A stretch of DNA of 64,000 nucleotides. Source: Acidobacteriota bacterium. GTDB taxonomy: Bacteria; Acidobacteriota; G020349885. Position 1 is the stretch's first letter. Each line of letters starts with the position of its first letter. Positions 54,214-63,285 of this stretch are shown in pieces. Made by a program: the position numbers and the translations under genes. Location of the stretch: contig CP070701.1 in the NCBI GenBank assembly GCA_020349885.1, forward strand, positions 1,604,846 through 1,668,845, written 5' to 3'. A model generated the notes under the pieces. That model was given only the letters and a program-made list of their open reading frames with translations, was not told where the DNA came from and made no database searches.

Positions 54214-56106
54214 CTACTTCTTCTTCTCGGCGTTTTCCGCATCTTCTTTTTCCGCGTCCTTCTTCTCGGCATCCTTTTTGCGGCGCCCCTTCTCCTTGGC
54301 GGGCTTCGGAGGGGCCGAGGCGTCGGTGGCCTTGTTAATCCAGCGCTGCTGCACGATGGACAAGACGTTGTTCGTGAGCCAGTAGAGAACGAGGCCGCTC
54401 GGGAAGCTCAGGAAAAGCCAGGTGAAGAAAACGGGCATCCACTTCATCAACCGCATCTGCAACTCGCTGCCCGCCGCGGCGGGGGGCTGGCTCATCCGCT
54501 GCTGAAGGAACATCGTGATTCCCATGACGATGGGCGTGACGTAGTAAGGGTCGGGCTGGGAGAGGTCTTTAATCCAGAGATAGAACGGTGCCTGCCGTAT
54601 CTCGATCGAGACCATAAGGAGGCTGTAGAAGGCGAAGAGCACCGGCATCTGCAGGAGAAGCGGCAGGCACCCCCCGAGCGGATTCACCCCCTCCTTCTTG
54701 TAGAGCGCCATCATCTCCTCGTTCATCTTCTGCCGCGATTCCGCGTCTTTCTTTTTGCGGTACTTTTCCCGGAGGGCGCTCATCTTGGGCTGCAGCTTCT
54801 GCATGCGCCGCATGGAGACCATGCCCTTGTGCGTGAGCGGGTGGAAGAGGATTTTTACGACAACGGTCACCAGGATGATGGCGATGCCGTAGTTTCCCAC
54901 GTATCCGTGGAAGAAATTGAGAAGCCACAAAAGCGGGAGCGAGAGCCACCAGAGGAAGCCCAGATCGACCAGGTCCGAGAGCTTCTGCTCCATTGGGCGC
55001 AGAACGCGGAAGTCCTTGGGAATGAAAGCCAGTTGCGTGAGGGCGTCGGCCGGAACGCCCAGGCCCGCCGCCTCGACTTCCACAAGGGGCTCCTCCTCGC
55101 CGGGAATCTTCTTCTCTTTCACCGCTGTGTGGAGGCGTGCCTCCGGAAAGCCCTGCTCCGACAGGGCGACGGCCGAGAAGTAGTTGTCGCCCATGGCGGC
55201 CCAGCGGGGCGCTTCGACGAGGCGCACCGAACCTTCCGCTACGGGCGCGTAGGGCAGGCTCTTAAAAACAAGGAGAAAGCTCGAGAGCATGCCCGCTTCG
55301 CTGCTTTTCGCCGCTTCCAGAACGTCATCTCTGGAGGCGCGCTCCACGCGCCACGCGCCTCCCTGCGAAAAGCCGAACACGAACTCGCGGATGTTGTAGA
55401 AACGGCTGCTCTCGGCCTCCTCGTCGGTGCCGAAGCCGGGGCCGAGCCTGACGTAGACGGGAAGGCGCACGCCGCCCTCGGCGGCCTCCACCTCCACCTC
55501 GAAGGGATAGGCATCCTTGTGAAACCGGAAAAATTTGCGCACGTAGAAATCGTCCTCGGAGGCGTAGAGAAACGTCGCGCGGATTTCTTTGTCCTGCTCC
55601 TCCACCTCGGACAGGTAGAGGGCGCGGTTGGCTTCCTCGGTGCGCCCGGGACGTCCGTCGATATCCACGGCGAGCGGCAGCCGATAGCCCATCGGCTTGG
55701 TGTTCATGCCGTCGTAGACCAGCTCGAGTGGCCTGCCCCCGGCGTCCAGGTACTCCTTCAGCACGAAGCTTTCCAGGCGCGCGCCGCGCGTCGTGAAGCT
55801 GGCGTGGAATTTGTCCGTGGAGAGGACGACCCCTTGCTCGCGCTCCGGGACGCCGGCGCGGTATACTTCGGAGAATTCTTTCCACCTCTCGCCCGCTTCC
55901 TCCGCTTGGTCAGGGGAGGGTTCTTCTGGCGGCGGTGCGTCCTCTTGACCCCCCTCAGGCGACGGGAGGGCCCCGTCAGGGGAAGGCTCTTGCACGGACT
56001 CCGGCTCAGGAGGGACGGGCTCGGGGGGCGTGAAGAGCTTGATCCACACCACGAAGATGAGCATGGAGAGTCCCAACGCAAGGAGCAGGCGCTGTTCGTG
56101 GCTCAT
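54214..56106 (-). CDS. yidC: Membrane protein insertase YidC
   Basis: 630 residues. N-terminal signal-anchor helix, a long periplasmic beta-supersandwich (about 60-345) as in Gram-negative YidC, then the conserved five-helix insertase core (after about 370) with [24 protein letters not shown], the charged hairpin [20 protein letters not shown] and a hydrophobic C-terminal part. Residues 24-70 are Pro/Glu-rich, and the C-terminal tail is Lys/Glu/Ala-rich. The large periplasmic domain suggests a double-membrane cell. Overlaps yidD by 4 nt. Confidence 0.96.
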   Translation of the reverse strand: MSHEQRLLLALGLSMLIFVVWIKLFTPPEPVPPEPESVQEPSPDGALPSPEGGQEDAPPPEEPSPDQAEEAGERWKEFSEVYRAGVPEREQGVVLSTDKFHASFTTRGARLESFVLKEYLDAGGRPLELVYDGMNTKPMGYRLPLAVDIDGRPGRTEEANRALYLSEVEEQDKEIRATFLYASEDDFYVRKFFRFHKDAYPFEVEVEAAEGGVRLPVYVRLGPGFGTDEEAESSRFYNIREFVFGFSQGGAWRVERASRDDVLEAAKSSEAGMLSSFLLVFKSLPYAPVAEGSVRLVEAPRWAAMGDNYFSAVALSEQGFPEARLHTAVKEKKIPGEEEPLVEVEAAGLGVPADALTQLAFIPKDFRVLRPMEQKLSDLVDLGFLWWLSLPLLWLLNFFHGYVGNYGIAIILVTVVVKILFHPLTHKGMVSMRRMQKLQPKMSALREKYRKKKDAESRQKMNEEMMALYKKEGVNPLGGCLPLLLQMPVLFAFYSLLMVSIEIRQAPFYLWIKDLSQPDPYYVTPIVMGITMFLQQRMSQPPAAAGSELQMRLMKWMPVFFTWLFLSFPSGLVLYWLTNNVLSIVQQRWINKATDASAPPKPAKEKGRRKKDAEKKDAEKEDAENAEKKK

Positions 56107-56369
56107 CGCGGTGTGTGTTCTTCCCGCGGGCTCTCCGCGCCGCCCGGAGGCGGCACCGGGTCAAGGCCCCCGGCGCAGAAGGGATGGCACCGCAGCAGGC
56201 GTCCGAGCGTCAGCATCGCTCCGCGCACAAGGCCTTGTGTTCGAAAGGCATCTTCCGCGTATTCCGAACATGTCGGCAGAAAGCGGCACGAAGGCGGAAG
56301 GAGCGGCGAGACGAGCACGCGGTAAGCGCGCACCCCGAGAATAACCGCCAGCACGGACAATTGCTTCAT
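56103..56369 (-). CDS. yidD: Membrane protein insertion efficiency factor YidD
   Basis: 88 residues. Family core [33 protein letters not shown] with the three conserved cysteines, then [14 protein letters not shown]-like ending (here [16 protein letters not shown]). A peripheral membrane protein that assists YidC. Overlaps rnpA (4 nt) upstream and yidC (4 nt) downstream. Confidence 0.95.
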   Translation of the reverse strand: MKQLSVLAVILGVRAYRVLVSPLLPPSCRFLPTCSEYAEDAFRTQGLVRGAMLTLGRLLRCHPFCAGGLDPVPPPGGAESPREEHTPR

Positions 56370-56833
56370 CGTTCGGCTAGTTTTTTCAGGAGATTGCCGA
56401 GCGCCTGGGCGATCTCCGCGTAGCGAAGGCTCGACGCGTCCACGCCGTCGCGCGCGCGCAGAACAATGTCAAAGGAGTCGCAAAGGACGCCTTTTTCGCG
56501 GCGGTAGGCCTCGCGGAGAAGGCGCTTGAGGCGGTTGCGGCGCACGGCTTTGCCGACGCGGCGCGAAACGACGAGTCCCAGGCGGCTCGCTGGCTGTTTC
56601 GTGGGAAGCACATGGGCCACAAACCAGGGGAAGGCGTGCCGCTTGCCCTGGCGCATGACCCGCCTGAATTGCGCGGGCGTTTTAAGCCGCTCGGAGGGGC
56701 GAAACGCTTCCTTCTTGCGGCGCCCGGCGCCCGGCGCCTGCCGCGCCGCGGCGCCCGCACGGGCGGCGGGCCGCTTCGACGGGGGAACTGGGAATCCGGA
56801 CTTTCTGGAAGAACGCTCCGAGGTTTCGCGCAC
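56366..56833 (-). CDS. rnpA: Ribonuclease P protein component, with N-terminal extension
   Basis: 155 residues from a GTG at 56831-56833. The RnpA core begins at about residue 48 ([18 protein letters not shown]) and includes the RNR-like basic motif [22 protein letters not shown]. The first 45 residues ([21 protein letters not shown] and a basic stretch) are an unusual extension; there is no other in-frame start before the core, so the extension is probably real or the start is a rarer codon. It sits 80 nt after rpmH and overlaps yidD by 4 nt, the classic rpmH-rnpA-yidD-yidC order. Confidence 0.85.
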   Translation of the reverse strand: MRETSERSSRKSGFPVPPSKRPAARAGAAARQAPGAGRRKKEAFRPSERLKTPAQFRRVMRQGKRHAFPWFVAHVLPTKQPASRLGLVVSRRVGKAVRRNRLKRLLREAYRREKGVLCDSFDIVLRARDGVDASSLRYAEIAQALGNLLKKLAER

Positions 56834-56913
56834 AGCGTTTCCCTTTTTAGGAGGCCGGCGCCTTGTCCTCCCGATGGAAGGGTCAGCGCTCGGAACGGAG
56901 CGGAGCACCTCCC

Positions 56914-57048
56914 TCACACCGCGAGGTGATGGCGGCTCTTCTGGCGGCGGCGCTTGATGATCTTGCGACCGTTCTTCGTCTTCATGCGCTTTCGGAAGCC
57001 GTGCTTCTTGTGCCGCTTGCGGTTGTTGGGGCGGTAGGTGATGCTCAT
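56914..57048 (-). CDS. rpmH: 50S ribosomal protein L34
   Basis: 44 residues, full length: begins [18 protein letters not shown] and continues with [20 protein letters not shown], the standard L34 sequence. First gene of the rpmH-rnpA-yidD-yidC cluster, often next to dnaA and the chromosome origin; dnaA is not here, a kinase gene is instead. Confidence 0.97.
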   Translation of the reverse strand: MSITYRPNNRKRHKKHGFRKRMKTKNGRKIIKRRRQKSRHHLAV

Positions 57049-57071
57049 GGGTTTCTTTCCGCAGAGACTCT

Positions 57072-57100
57072 ATCCTACAGGCGGCGGTGGCGCCTGTCAA
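57072..57100 (-). promoter_or_regulatory. Promoter of rpmH-rnpA-yidD-yidC
   Basis: Minus strand consensus TTGACA (57100-57095), 17-bp spacer, TAGGAT (57077-57072); leader of about 17 nt. Confidence 0.65.
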
Positions 57101-57125
57101 GCGGCGACGGGCCTGAAACGCTTCT

Positions 57126-57154
57126 TTGACATTCCCTGCGAACGTTGCTACAGT
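57126..57154 (+). promoter_or_regulatory. Promoter of the double-kinase gene
   Basis: Consensus TTGACA (57126-57131), 17-bp spacer, TACAGT (57149-57154); the -10 lies inside the first copy of a 17-bp direct repeat. Confidence 0.55.
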
Positions 57155-57174
57155 AATAACGTTGCTAAAGTAAT
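57141..57174 (+). repeat. Tandem 17-bp direct repeat at the kinase promoter
   Basis: AACGTTGCTACAGTAAT (57141-57157) followed at once by AACGTTGCTAAAGTAAT (57158-57174), 16 of 17 identical, covering the -10 box and the start point. Likely regulator sites, or a duplicated -10 region. Confidence 0.65.
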
Positions 57175-57205
57175 ACGGTAATATAACAAGGGAGTCTTGG
57201 GAGTC

Positions 57206-60200
57206 ATGGGCTACTGTCTCTTTTGCGACGTGGAGAACCCCCCCGGCGCCGTGTTCTGCTCGGGCTGCGGAGCATCGCTTGAGGAAGCGGCGGAGGGGGA
57301 CAGCCTCGCACCCGCCTCGGCGCCCTCTTCGGGAGCGTCCCGCGCGGCCCCGGAGCCTCCCGTCGAGGCCGCGACGCCTTTTGCGAAGGGCTCGGTCCTG
57401 AGCGGGCGCTACGAGCTCCTGGAGGTCTCGGGCTCCGGCACCTACGCCTCCATCTGGAAAGCGCGCGACCAGCGAACGGGAGAGGCGGTGGCCGTCAAGG
57501 TTCTGGACTTTACTCCTTTCGACGAGGCGGAAAACAAGGAAGCCAAGGCACGGTTTCTGCGCGAGGGGGCCATCTGCCAAAAGCTGAAACACGACCACAT
57601 CGTCCGCGTGTTCGAGGTCGACGAGGCCCAAGACACGCCCTATTTCGTGATGGAATGGATGCAGAGCCAATCCCTCCGCTATGTGCTCGACAAGAAGGGC
57701 GCCCTTGGCGTTCCGCAAGCCGTGGACATCGCCCGCAAGGTGGCGGAAGCCCTCGAGTGCGCGCACGGCATGGGCGTCTACCATCGAGATTTGAAGCCCG
57801 CGAACATCGTGTTCAACGAGGACGGCGAAGTGAAGCTCACCGATTTCGGCATCGCCAAGGTGCTCGACGACATGGGCGAGGGCGGCTTGACGCGCCCCGG
57901 CACGGTTCTGGGCACGATCGAGTACATCGCGCCCGAATACATTAGCGACGGCAGGGTCGGCCCCGCGTCGGACATCTACTCCCTGGGCATGGTGCTTTAC
58001 GAAATGCTCGCCGGCCGGCTCGCGTTCACGGGAAAAACGCCCCTCGACATCATGCGCAAGCACCTGAAGGAAATTCCCGTGCCGCCGTCCCAGAAGAATC
58101 CCAACGCGGACATCTCCCCCCTTCTCGAATCGGTCGTCTTGAAGTGCCTGGACAAAAACCCGGAGGACCGCTACGGGAATCCCTCGGCTCTGCTCAAGGA
58201 TTTAGACCGCGCCGTCCCCCGGCCCTCCGAGGCGCCGCAAGTCCCGGGGCAGGCGCCCGCGGAGGCGGGCATGGTGGGCCGAACGATTCGCGACTACGAA
58301 ATCGTGGAGCTTCTGGGCGAGGGCGGCATGGCCTCGGTCTACAAGGCCCGCCACACGCGCCTCGGGAGCTTCCGCGCCATCAAGGTCATCCGCAGGGAAC
58401 TGGGGGAGCAGCCCAATTTCTACGAGCGGTTCCGCGCCGAGGCCCAAATCGCCGAGCGTCTTTCCCACCCGAGCCTTGCGATCCTGCACGATTTCAGCCA
58501 GACCGATGACGGCCTCATCTACGCCGTCTGGGAGTTCGTCGAAGGGGACACGATTCAAAAACGGTTTGGAGCGGGAAAGCCCTTTCTGCCCCAGGAGGCC
58601 GCCGAAATCGTATGGCAGGTGGCCGGGGGACTCGTGGCCGCCCATCAACAGGGCATCTACCACCGCGACATCGCTCCCGACAACATCATTCTGCTTGCGA
58701 CCGAGGACGGCTCCGTCCGCGTAAAGGTCATTGACTTCGGCATCGCCAAGTTCGTCCGCGGCGAGGACGAGAACGTCCAGACCGACTACCGCTACTTCCT
58801 CGGCAAAGTGGGCTACAGCGCGCCCGAGCAGATAGGAAACCTCAAACCGGGAGAGGTGCTCGACGGGCGCTGCGACGTCTTCTCTCTCGGCGCCGTGCTC
58901 TACGAGCTGCTCGCGGGGCAGCGGCTCTTTAAGGCCAACGCCTTTTTCCCTTACATGAAGGAGCTCGCGCTCATGGACCCCTCGAGCCTTGCGTTTCCGG
59001 GCTCGGTGCCCGAAGCGCTGCAAACGGTGGTGCGGCGCGCCGTCCAGCCCGACCGCAACGCGCGCTACGCCTCGATGGAGGAATTTACCGAAGAGTTTTT
59101 GCATGTGATGAATCAGGCGTTCGCGGAGCCGGCCCCGTCGGAGGAGGAGGCTCCCGAGCCCGCGGAACCCGAGCCCGCGGAACCCGAGCCCGCGGAACCC
59201 GAGCCCGCGGAACCCGAGCCCGCGCCCCCCGCGGCCGAGCGCGCCGCTCCCAGGCCGCGCCCTGTGGCGCCGGCCAAACCGGTGCCTCCTCCGCGGCTGC
59301 GCCCCATCACGGGGCAGGAAAAAATTCCCGAAAAACGCACGCCGTTCCGCCCGCCCCTCCTGCGGGAGACGGCGAGAATTAATTTGGAGCACGTCTCGCT
59401 TCCGGCGCTTTTGGGAAACATGTTTCGCCAGAAGAAAACCGGCGCCTTGTGCTTCTCCTTCGGCGCGCACCGCTTCGACGTGTACGCCCACGCCGGCGCG
59501 GTCGTCAACATCGCGGGAGACGGCGCGGCCTTCGTGAAGGACCTGCGGGGGCTGGCTTCGCCGCTGCGCTTCTTCACGCAGAATCCCGAAATCAAGTGCG
59601 CCTTCGGCGCGACAGGCCCGTCGGCCGTGCCGCACGATTTTTCCCTTTCGCTCGCGGCGCTCATGTGGGAGGTCTGCCAGCCGGAAGACGTGGCCAAGGC
59701 CGCGGAGGTCATGCGCGACATCAAGGCAAGTCCCGCGCTGACGATGTCCTCCATGGAGATTGCCAAGCACATTGCGCTCACGTCGGAAGAGGCGTACTTT
59801 TTGGGCATGGTGGAGGCCGCGTCCTCGTTCCGCGAGCTCTTGGCAAGCAGTCCCCTGGAGACCGATGACGCGGCGAGATTGGTTGCGTGTCTTGTGTGGA
59901 TGGGCGCCATCCCCGTCGCCTCGGAAGAGCCCCAGTGGCTCGACGCGGATCTTTTCGAGCATGCCCTCAACGCCGAAACACTCGTCTCGAAAGAGCAGGA
60001 GGCCGAGAAGCAGAAGATACTGTCCTTTTACGAAAAGCTGCGCGAGGCGCCGGGGCCCGCGGACGTTTTGGGTGTTTCTTCGACGGCCATCGACGCGCAT
60101 GTGGAGAGCGCCCACGCGGCCCTCGCGCAGGAGTACGCCGCGGAGCGCTTCTCACCGGCCGTGCGCAAGGCCCTCTCGCACGAGCTTGCCATGATCGGGA

Positions 60201-60724
60201 TGCGCCTTTCGGAGGCCTATCTTCTCATGCTCAATCGCAAGGCGCGCGCGCCCGACCAGGCGCCGGTGCATGACGACGCCGAGCTGCTTGACGACGAGAA
60301 ATACAGGGTGCGCGTGAGCACGATCAAAACGAGCAAGGAAAAAGAGCAGGAGGATAAGCTGCGCATCGCCGAGAGCTACTACCATCAGGCGCAAGCGGCC
60401 TTCAAGAAAAACGATTACTGGCCGTGCATCCAACTCTGCGAAGCCGCCGTTTCGGCTAACCCCGGCCGCCCCGAGTTCTACATCCTCATGGGGCGAGCGC
60501 AAAGGAAGAACCCGAAATGGATCAAGAGAGCCATCACCTCGCTCGAAAAGGCCATCTCGCTTGATCTCGTGAACGAGGAGGCCCGCCTGGAGCTTGCAAA
60601 GCTCTACATCGAGAAGGGCATGAAGACGCGCGCGCGCCATGAACTTGAGGAGCTCATGCGTCACATCCCCAAGTCGCAGGAAGCCGCCGACCTTCTCAGT
60701 GGGCTCGGAAAGAGAAAACGGTAG
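57206..60724 (+). CDS. Soluble protein with zinc ribbon and two Ser/Thr kinase domains
   Basis: 1172 residues. Zinc ribbon at 4-21 (C4, C7, C18, C21). Kinase 1 at about 69-335: GSGTYAS loop, Lys98, HRDLKPAN (193-200), DFG (213-215). Kinase 2 at about 363-635: GEGGMAS loop (371-377), Lys393, HRDIAPDN (486-493) with Ala in place of the catalytic-loop Lys, and DFG (510-512). A Pro/Glu repeat linker (EPAEP units, about 650-675) follows, then a DUF4388-like domain (about 722-860, INLEHVSLPALLGNMFRQKKTGAL), and a C-terminal helical region with TPR-like repeats (about 1070-1172). No membrane helix, unlike PknB. The ATG at 57206 has GGGAG just upstream. A signalling protein; the substrates are unknown. 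Confidence 0.9.
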   Translation: MGYCLFCDVENPPGAVFCSGCGASLEEAAEGDSLAPASAPSSGASRAAPEPPVEAATPFAKGSVLSGRYELLEVSGSGTYASIWKARDQRTGEAVAVKVLDFTPFDEAENKEAKARFLREGAICQKLKHDHIVRVFEVDEAQDTPYFVMEWMQSQSLRYVLDKKGALGVPQAVDIARKVAEALECAHGMGVYHRDLKPANIVFNEDGEVKLTDFGIAKVLDDMGEGGLTRPGTVLGTIEYIAPEYISDGRVGPASDIYSLGMVLYEMLAGRLAFTGKTPLDIMRKHLKEIPVPPSQKNPNADISPLLESVVLKCLDKNPEDRYGNPSALLKDLDRAVPRPSEAPQVPGQAPAEAGMVGRTIRDYEIVELLGEGGMASVYKARHTRLGSFRAIKVIRRELGEQPNFYERFRAEAQIAERLSHPSLAILHDFSQTDDGLIYAVWEFVEGDTIQKRFGAGKPFLPQEAAEIVWQVAGGLVAAHQQGIYHRDIAPDNIILLATEDGSVRVKVIDFGIAKFVRGEDENVQTDYRYFLGKVGYSAPEQIGNLKPGEVLDGRCDVFSLGAVLYELLAGQRLFKANAFFPYMKELALMDPSSLAFPGSVPEALQTVVRRAVQPDRNARYASMEEFTEEFLHVMNQAFAEPAPSEEEAPEPAEPEPAEPEPAEPEPAEPEPAPPAAERAAPRPRPVAPAKPVPPPRLRPITGQEKIPEKRTPFRPPLLRETARINLEHVSLPALLGNMFRQKKTGALCFSFGAHRFDVYAHAGAVVNIAGDGAAFVKDLRGLASPLRFFTQNPEIKCAFGATGPSAVPHDFSLSLAALMWEVCQPEDVAKAAEVMRDIKASPALTMSSMEIAKHIALTSEEAYFLGMVEAASSFRELLASSPLETDDAARLVACLVWMGAIPVASEEPQWLDADLFEHALNAETLVSKEQEAEKQKILSFYEKLREAPGPADVLGVSSTAIDAHVESAHAALAQEYAAERFSPAVRKALSHELAMIGMRLSEAYLLMLNRKARAPDQAPVHDDAELLDDEKYRVRVSTIKTSKEKEQEDKLRIAESYYHQAQAAFKKNDYWPCIQLCEAAVSANPGRPEFYILMGRAQRKNPKWIKRAITSLEKAISLDLVNEEARLELAKLYIEKGMKTRARHELEELMRHIPKSQEAADLLSGLGKRKR
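59155..59226 (+). repeat. 15-bp coding tandem repeat in the kinase linker
   Basis: Four to five perfect copies of a 15-bp unit (GAACCCGAGCCCGCG) encode EPEPA repeats. They are exact at the DNA level and therefore prone to copy-number change in frame. Confidence 0.8.
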
Positions 60725-60802
60725 TCGGTTTCCGGCCAAAAAGACGCAAGGGAGGGATTCAGGGCGTAAGCACCGCAAATCAGCCCCAATCTATGGGGGG
60801 AC

Positions 60803-60831
60803 TTGACAAACGCTACAAAATGTGGTATACT
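60803..60831 (+). promoter_or_regulatory. Strong promoter of the lytic transglycosylase gene
   Basis: TTGACA (60803-60808), exactly 17 bp, TATACT (60826-60831). The leader of about 46 nt can form a CCGCC-TAAG-GGCGG hairpin (60864-60877) that covers the G-rich ribosome-binding region before the ATG at 60884. The preceding gap from 60725 shows a small CCCC/GGGG hairpin. Confidence 0.75.
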
Positions 60832-60883
60832 CACTTCTTTGATGGCGTAATCAAGGGAATTATCCGCCTAAGGGCGGGGGCAT

Positions 60884-61540
60884 ATGAAAGGGAGACAAGT
60901 TCGATGCGCCTTGGGAGCCGCGCTGTGCCTCGGCATGGGGGTGAGCCTTAACCTCGCGCCGAGCGACGGCCCTTCTGTGCGCTCCCCCGTTCCGCAGCAC
61001 CAGGCGCGCCACGCCGAGCCGGTCCTGATGATGGACGGCTTCAACTGGCACGAGGTGTTCCAAATCAAGCACTACCTCGAACGCTATCCGGCCCCCCTGT
61101 CCGAGCAAGAAGCGGAGACCATTGCCTACGCGGTGTACCTCGCAAGCCTCAAGTACAACCTCTCGCCGGAGATGATTCTCGCCGTGATAGCCACCGAAAG
61201 CTCCTTCAATGCCCAGGCCGTCTCGCCCAAGGGCGCCGTGGGACTCATGCAGATTATGCCCTCGACGGGGCAGTACCTTGCGGCGGGGCTGGGATTCGGT
61301 CTGGAGAGCGACACGGAGAGGCTCACCGATCCCTGGCTCAACATCGACTGCGGCGCCTACTACTTGAGAGACCTGATGCGCCGCTTCGGAAGCGTCGAGA
61401 CCGCCCTCGTCGCCTACAACTACGGCCCGACCGAAATCGCCTACCGAATCGAGAGCGGCGATTTTTCCCCCCGCGCCTACAGCTATCCGAAGAAAGTTCT
61501 TCGAGAGAATTGGCCGGGCGCGCTCGCCCCGCTGCGATAG
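60884..61540 (+). CDS. Exported lytic transglycosylase (SLT domain)
   Basis: 218 residues. An N-terminal hydrophobic segment (signal peptide or anchor, about 8-27) and a goose-lysozyme-like SLT domain: catalytic Glu in AVIATESSFNAQAVSPKGAVG, LMQIMPSTGQYLA, LTDPWLNIDCGAYYLRDL, and ALVAYNYGP. It cleaves peptidoglycan glycan strands to 1,6-anhydro ends. It is followed by an intrinsic terminator, so it is a single-gene unit. Confidence 0.94.
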   Translation: MKGRQVRCALGAALCLGMGVSLNLAPSDGPSVRSPVPQHQARHAEPVLMMDGFNWHEVFQIKHYLERYPAPLSEQEAETIAYAVYLASLKYNLSPEMILAVIATESSFNAQAVSPKGAVGLMQIMPSTGQYLAAGLGFGLESDTERLTDPWLNIDCGAYYLRDLMRRFGSVETALVAYNYGPTEIAYRIESGDFSPRAYSYPKKVLRENWPGALAPLR

Positions 61541-61578
61541 AGGACGGGGCCTGCGCACCGCGGCCCGAGACCGTAAAC

Positions 61579-61607
61579 AAAAAGGGGCGCATAAGCGCCC
61601 CTTTTTT
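61579..61607 (+). terminator. Intrinsic terminator of the transglycosylase gene
   Basis: GGGGCGC (61584-61590), loop ATAA, GCGCCCC (61595-61601), six T (61602-61607); five A precede the stem, so it could act on both strands. Confidence 0.9.
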
Positions 61608-61620
61608 GAGGAGGGACTGT

Positions 61621-61642
61621 GCGCAGTTTGTGGAAACTGCGC
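61621..61642 (+). other. Perfect 9-bp hairpin after the terminator
   Basis: GCGCAGTTT (61621-61629), GTGG loop, AAACTGCGC (61634-61642). No T-run. Role unknown. Confidence 0.55.
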
Positions 61643-61700
61643 TGTCTAGGGTGCCCCCAGAATAGCACGGGGGGTGCCCGTTGTCAAGCGTGTGTACGGG

Positions 61701-61786
61701 CCCCCAATCCCGATATAGAGGAAGAGGATTGAAAAACAAGGCCTTGTCCGCCCCGCCGCTTCCTTGCTTGTATATCGGGATGGGGG
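61701..61786. repeat. Long inverted repeat with nested palindrome
   Basis: CCCCCAATCCCGATATA (61701-61717) matches the complement of TATATCGGGATGGGGG (61771-61786) with a single-base gap. At its centre is the perfect palindrome ACAAGGCCTTGT (61735-61746), and AGGAAG/CTTCCT lie symmetrically between. The whole 86 nt can form one long stem-loop in the 298-nt gap before miaB; no ORF. Confidence 0.65.
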
Positions 61787-61800
61787 AGGGCAGGGAGACG

Positions 61801-61841
61801 TTGACGCGGCGTCGGAGATGGCCCATACTTAAAAAAGTATG
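61801..61841 (+). promoter_or_regulatory. miaB promoter and start-codon hairpin
   Basis: TTGACG (61801-61806), 17-bp spacer, CATACT (61824-61829), 9 nt before the ATG at 61839. The same bases form a perfect inverted repeat CATACTT-AAAA-AAGTATG (61824-61841) that includes the start codon. If transcription starts near the A of ATG the message is leaderless and the hairpin exists only in DNA; if it starts upstream the hairpin would hide the start codon. Confidence 0.45.
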
Positions 61842-63212
61842 GAAGCGCCGAAACGCTATTTCGTCGAGACCTGGGGCTGCCAGATGAACGACCACGACTC
61901 GGAAAAGCTGGCCGGGCATCTGGAGCGGCGCGGCTACCGCACCTGTGCGGCGGCCGAGGAGGCCGACGTCATCCTGCTCAATACGTGCTCTGTGCGCGGC
62001 AAGGCCGCCGAGAAGTTCTACTCTGACCTTGGCCGCCTGAAGCTCCTCAAGCGCCGCCGCCCCGACCTTCTCCTCGTCGTCTGCGGGTGCGTGGCCCAGC
62101 ACGACCGGGAGCGCGTTCTGGAGCGCGCGCCTTACGTGGACGTCGTCCTGGGGACGCGCGGCACGAACCACTTGCCCGAGCTCCTCGACCGCCGCATCGA
62201 GGAGCAGACCCCGCAGGTCGATATGCGACGCTACGCCGATGCGCTCTACTACGATCCGCGGTACATCCGGCGCGGCTCGAAGGTGAAGGCGTACATAACG
62301 GCTATGGAAGGCTGCAGCAAGGTCTGCACCTTCTGCATCGTGCCCGTGACGCGCGGCGCCGAGGTGAGCCGCCCGTTCGAGGACGTTCTCGCCGAGGCCC
62401 GGTTGCTCGCCGAGCGGGGCTACAAGGAGGTGCAGATACTCGGGCAGAACGTCAGCTCCTATAGCTCGGGCGGCAGGGATTTTGCCGACTTGCTAGAAGC
62501 GGTGGCGCGGGTGAAGGGGCTCGAGCGGGTGCGCTTCGTCACGTCCTACCCGAGCGAGTTCACCGAGCGGACGATGGACGTCATGGCCGCCTACGACACC
62601 ATCGCCAAGGCCCTGCATTTTCCCGTGCAGGCCGGCTCGAACCGCGTGCTCCGGCGCATGAAGCGTTTCTATACGCGCGAGGAGTATCTCGAAAAGGCGG
62701 CGCTTCTTCGCAAGAAGATGCCCCGAATCGCCCTCTCGACCGACGTCATCGTGGGCTTCCCCGGCGAGACGGAGGAAGATTTCCAGGAGACGATGTCGCT
62801 CGTGCGCGAGGCGGGTTTCGAGTGGATGTATTCGTTCAAGTATTCTCCGCGCCGCGGCACGCCCGCCGCGCGCTACGAGGACACGGTGCCCGAGGCCGCG
62901 AAGCGGGACCGCCTGGAGCGGCTCCAGGCCATGCATCGACCCATGCAGGAGCGGGCGCTGCGCGCCTGCGAGGGACGCACCGAGGAGGTGCTCGTGGAGG
63001 ACTCGAGCAAGAGGGGCGGGGGCGCCCTCACCGGCCGCACCGAGGCGAACTACGTGGTGAATTTCCCGGGCGACGCCGCGCTCGTCGGGCGGCTCGTGCC
63101 GGTGCGCATCGAGCGAGCCAACCCGAACAGCCTGTGGGGAGAAGTTGTTTCCAACTCCGCGTCGCGGTCCCTCCTCGGCGGCGCCCGGCCGCACGGACAG
63201 GCGGGCCTTTAG
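61839..63212 (+). CDS. miaB: tRNA-2-methylthio-N6-dimethylallyladenosine synthase
   Basis: 457 residues. Adds the 2-methylthio group to i6A37 of tRNA. N-terminal methylthiotransferase domain with cluster cysteines C14, C50 and C84; radical SAM domain with C159, C163 and C166 (CSKVCTFCIVP); MiaB-type LGQNVSSYSSGG and HFPVQAGSNRVLRRMKR; and a C-terminal TRAM domain (about 375-440). The last 15 residues are a Gly/Arg-rich addition. Confidence 0.96.
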   Translation: MEAPKRYFVETWGCQMNDHDSEKLAGHLERRGYRTCAAAEEADVILLNTCSVRGKAAEKFYSDLGRLKLLKRRRPDLLLVVCGCVAQHDRERVLERAPYVDVVLGTRGTNHLPELLDRRIEEQTPQVDMRRYADALYYDPRYIRRGSKVKAYITAMEGCSKVCTFCIVPVTRGAEVSRPFEDVLAEARLLAERGYKEVQILGQNVSSYSSGGRDFADLLEAVARVKGLERVRFVTSYPSEFTERTMDVMAAYDTIAKALHFPVQAGSNRVLRRMKRFYTREEYLEKAALLRKKMPRIALSTDVIVGFPGETEEDFQETMSLVREAGFEWMYSFKYSPRRGTPAARYEDTVPEAAKRDRLERLQAMHRPMQERALRACEGRTEEVLVEDSSKRGGGALTGRTEANYVVNFPGDAALVGRLVPVRIERANPNSLWGEVVSNSASRSLLGGARPHGQAGL

Positions 63213-63285
63213 GAGGAGGCTCACCTTGGAGGGAATTGTGCCGGGTCCATGAGAAAGCTCACGAAGAGCGCACCTTAAAGCGCCT

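Noticed and set aside
56834-58063. A 565-residue minus-strand frame ending in RnpA
   Set aside because: Upstream of the GTG at 56833 it runs through rpmH in another frame and antisense to the kinase gene.
60725-60883. Riboswitch (c-di-AMP or c-di-GMP type) before the lytic transglycosylase
   Set aside because: Most of the gap lies upstream of the promoter; the true leader is about 46 nt, too short for those classes, and no conserved core was seen.
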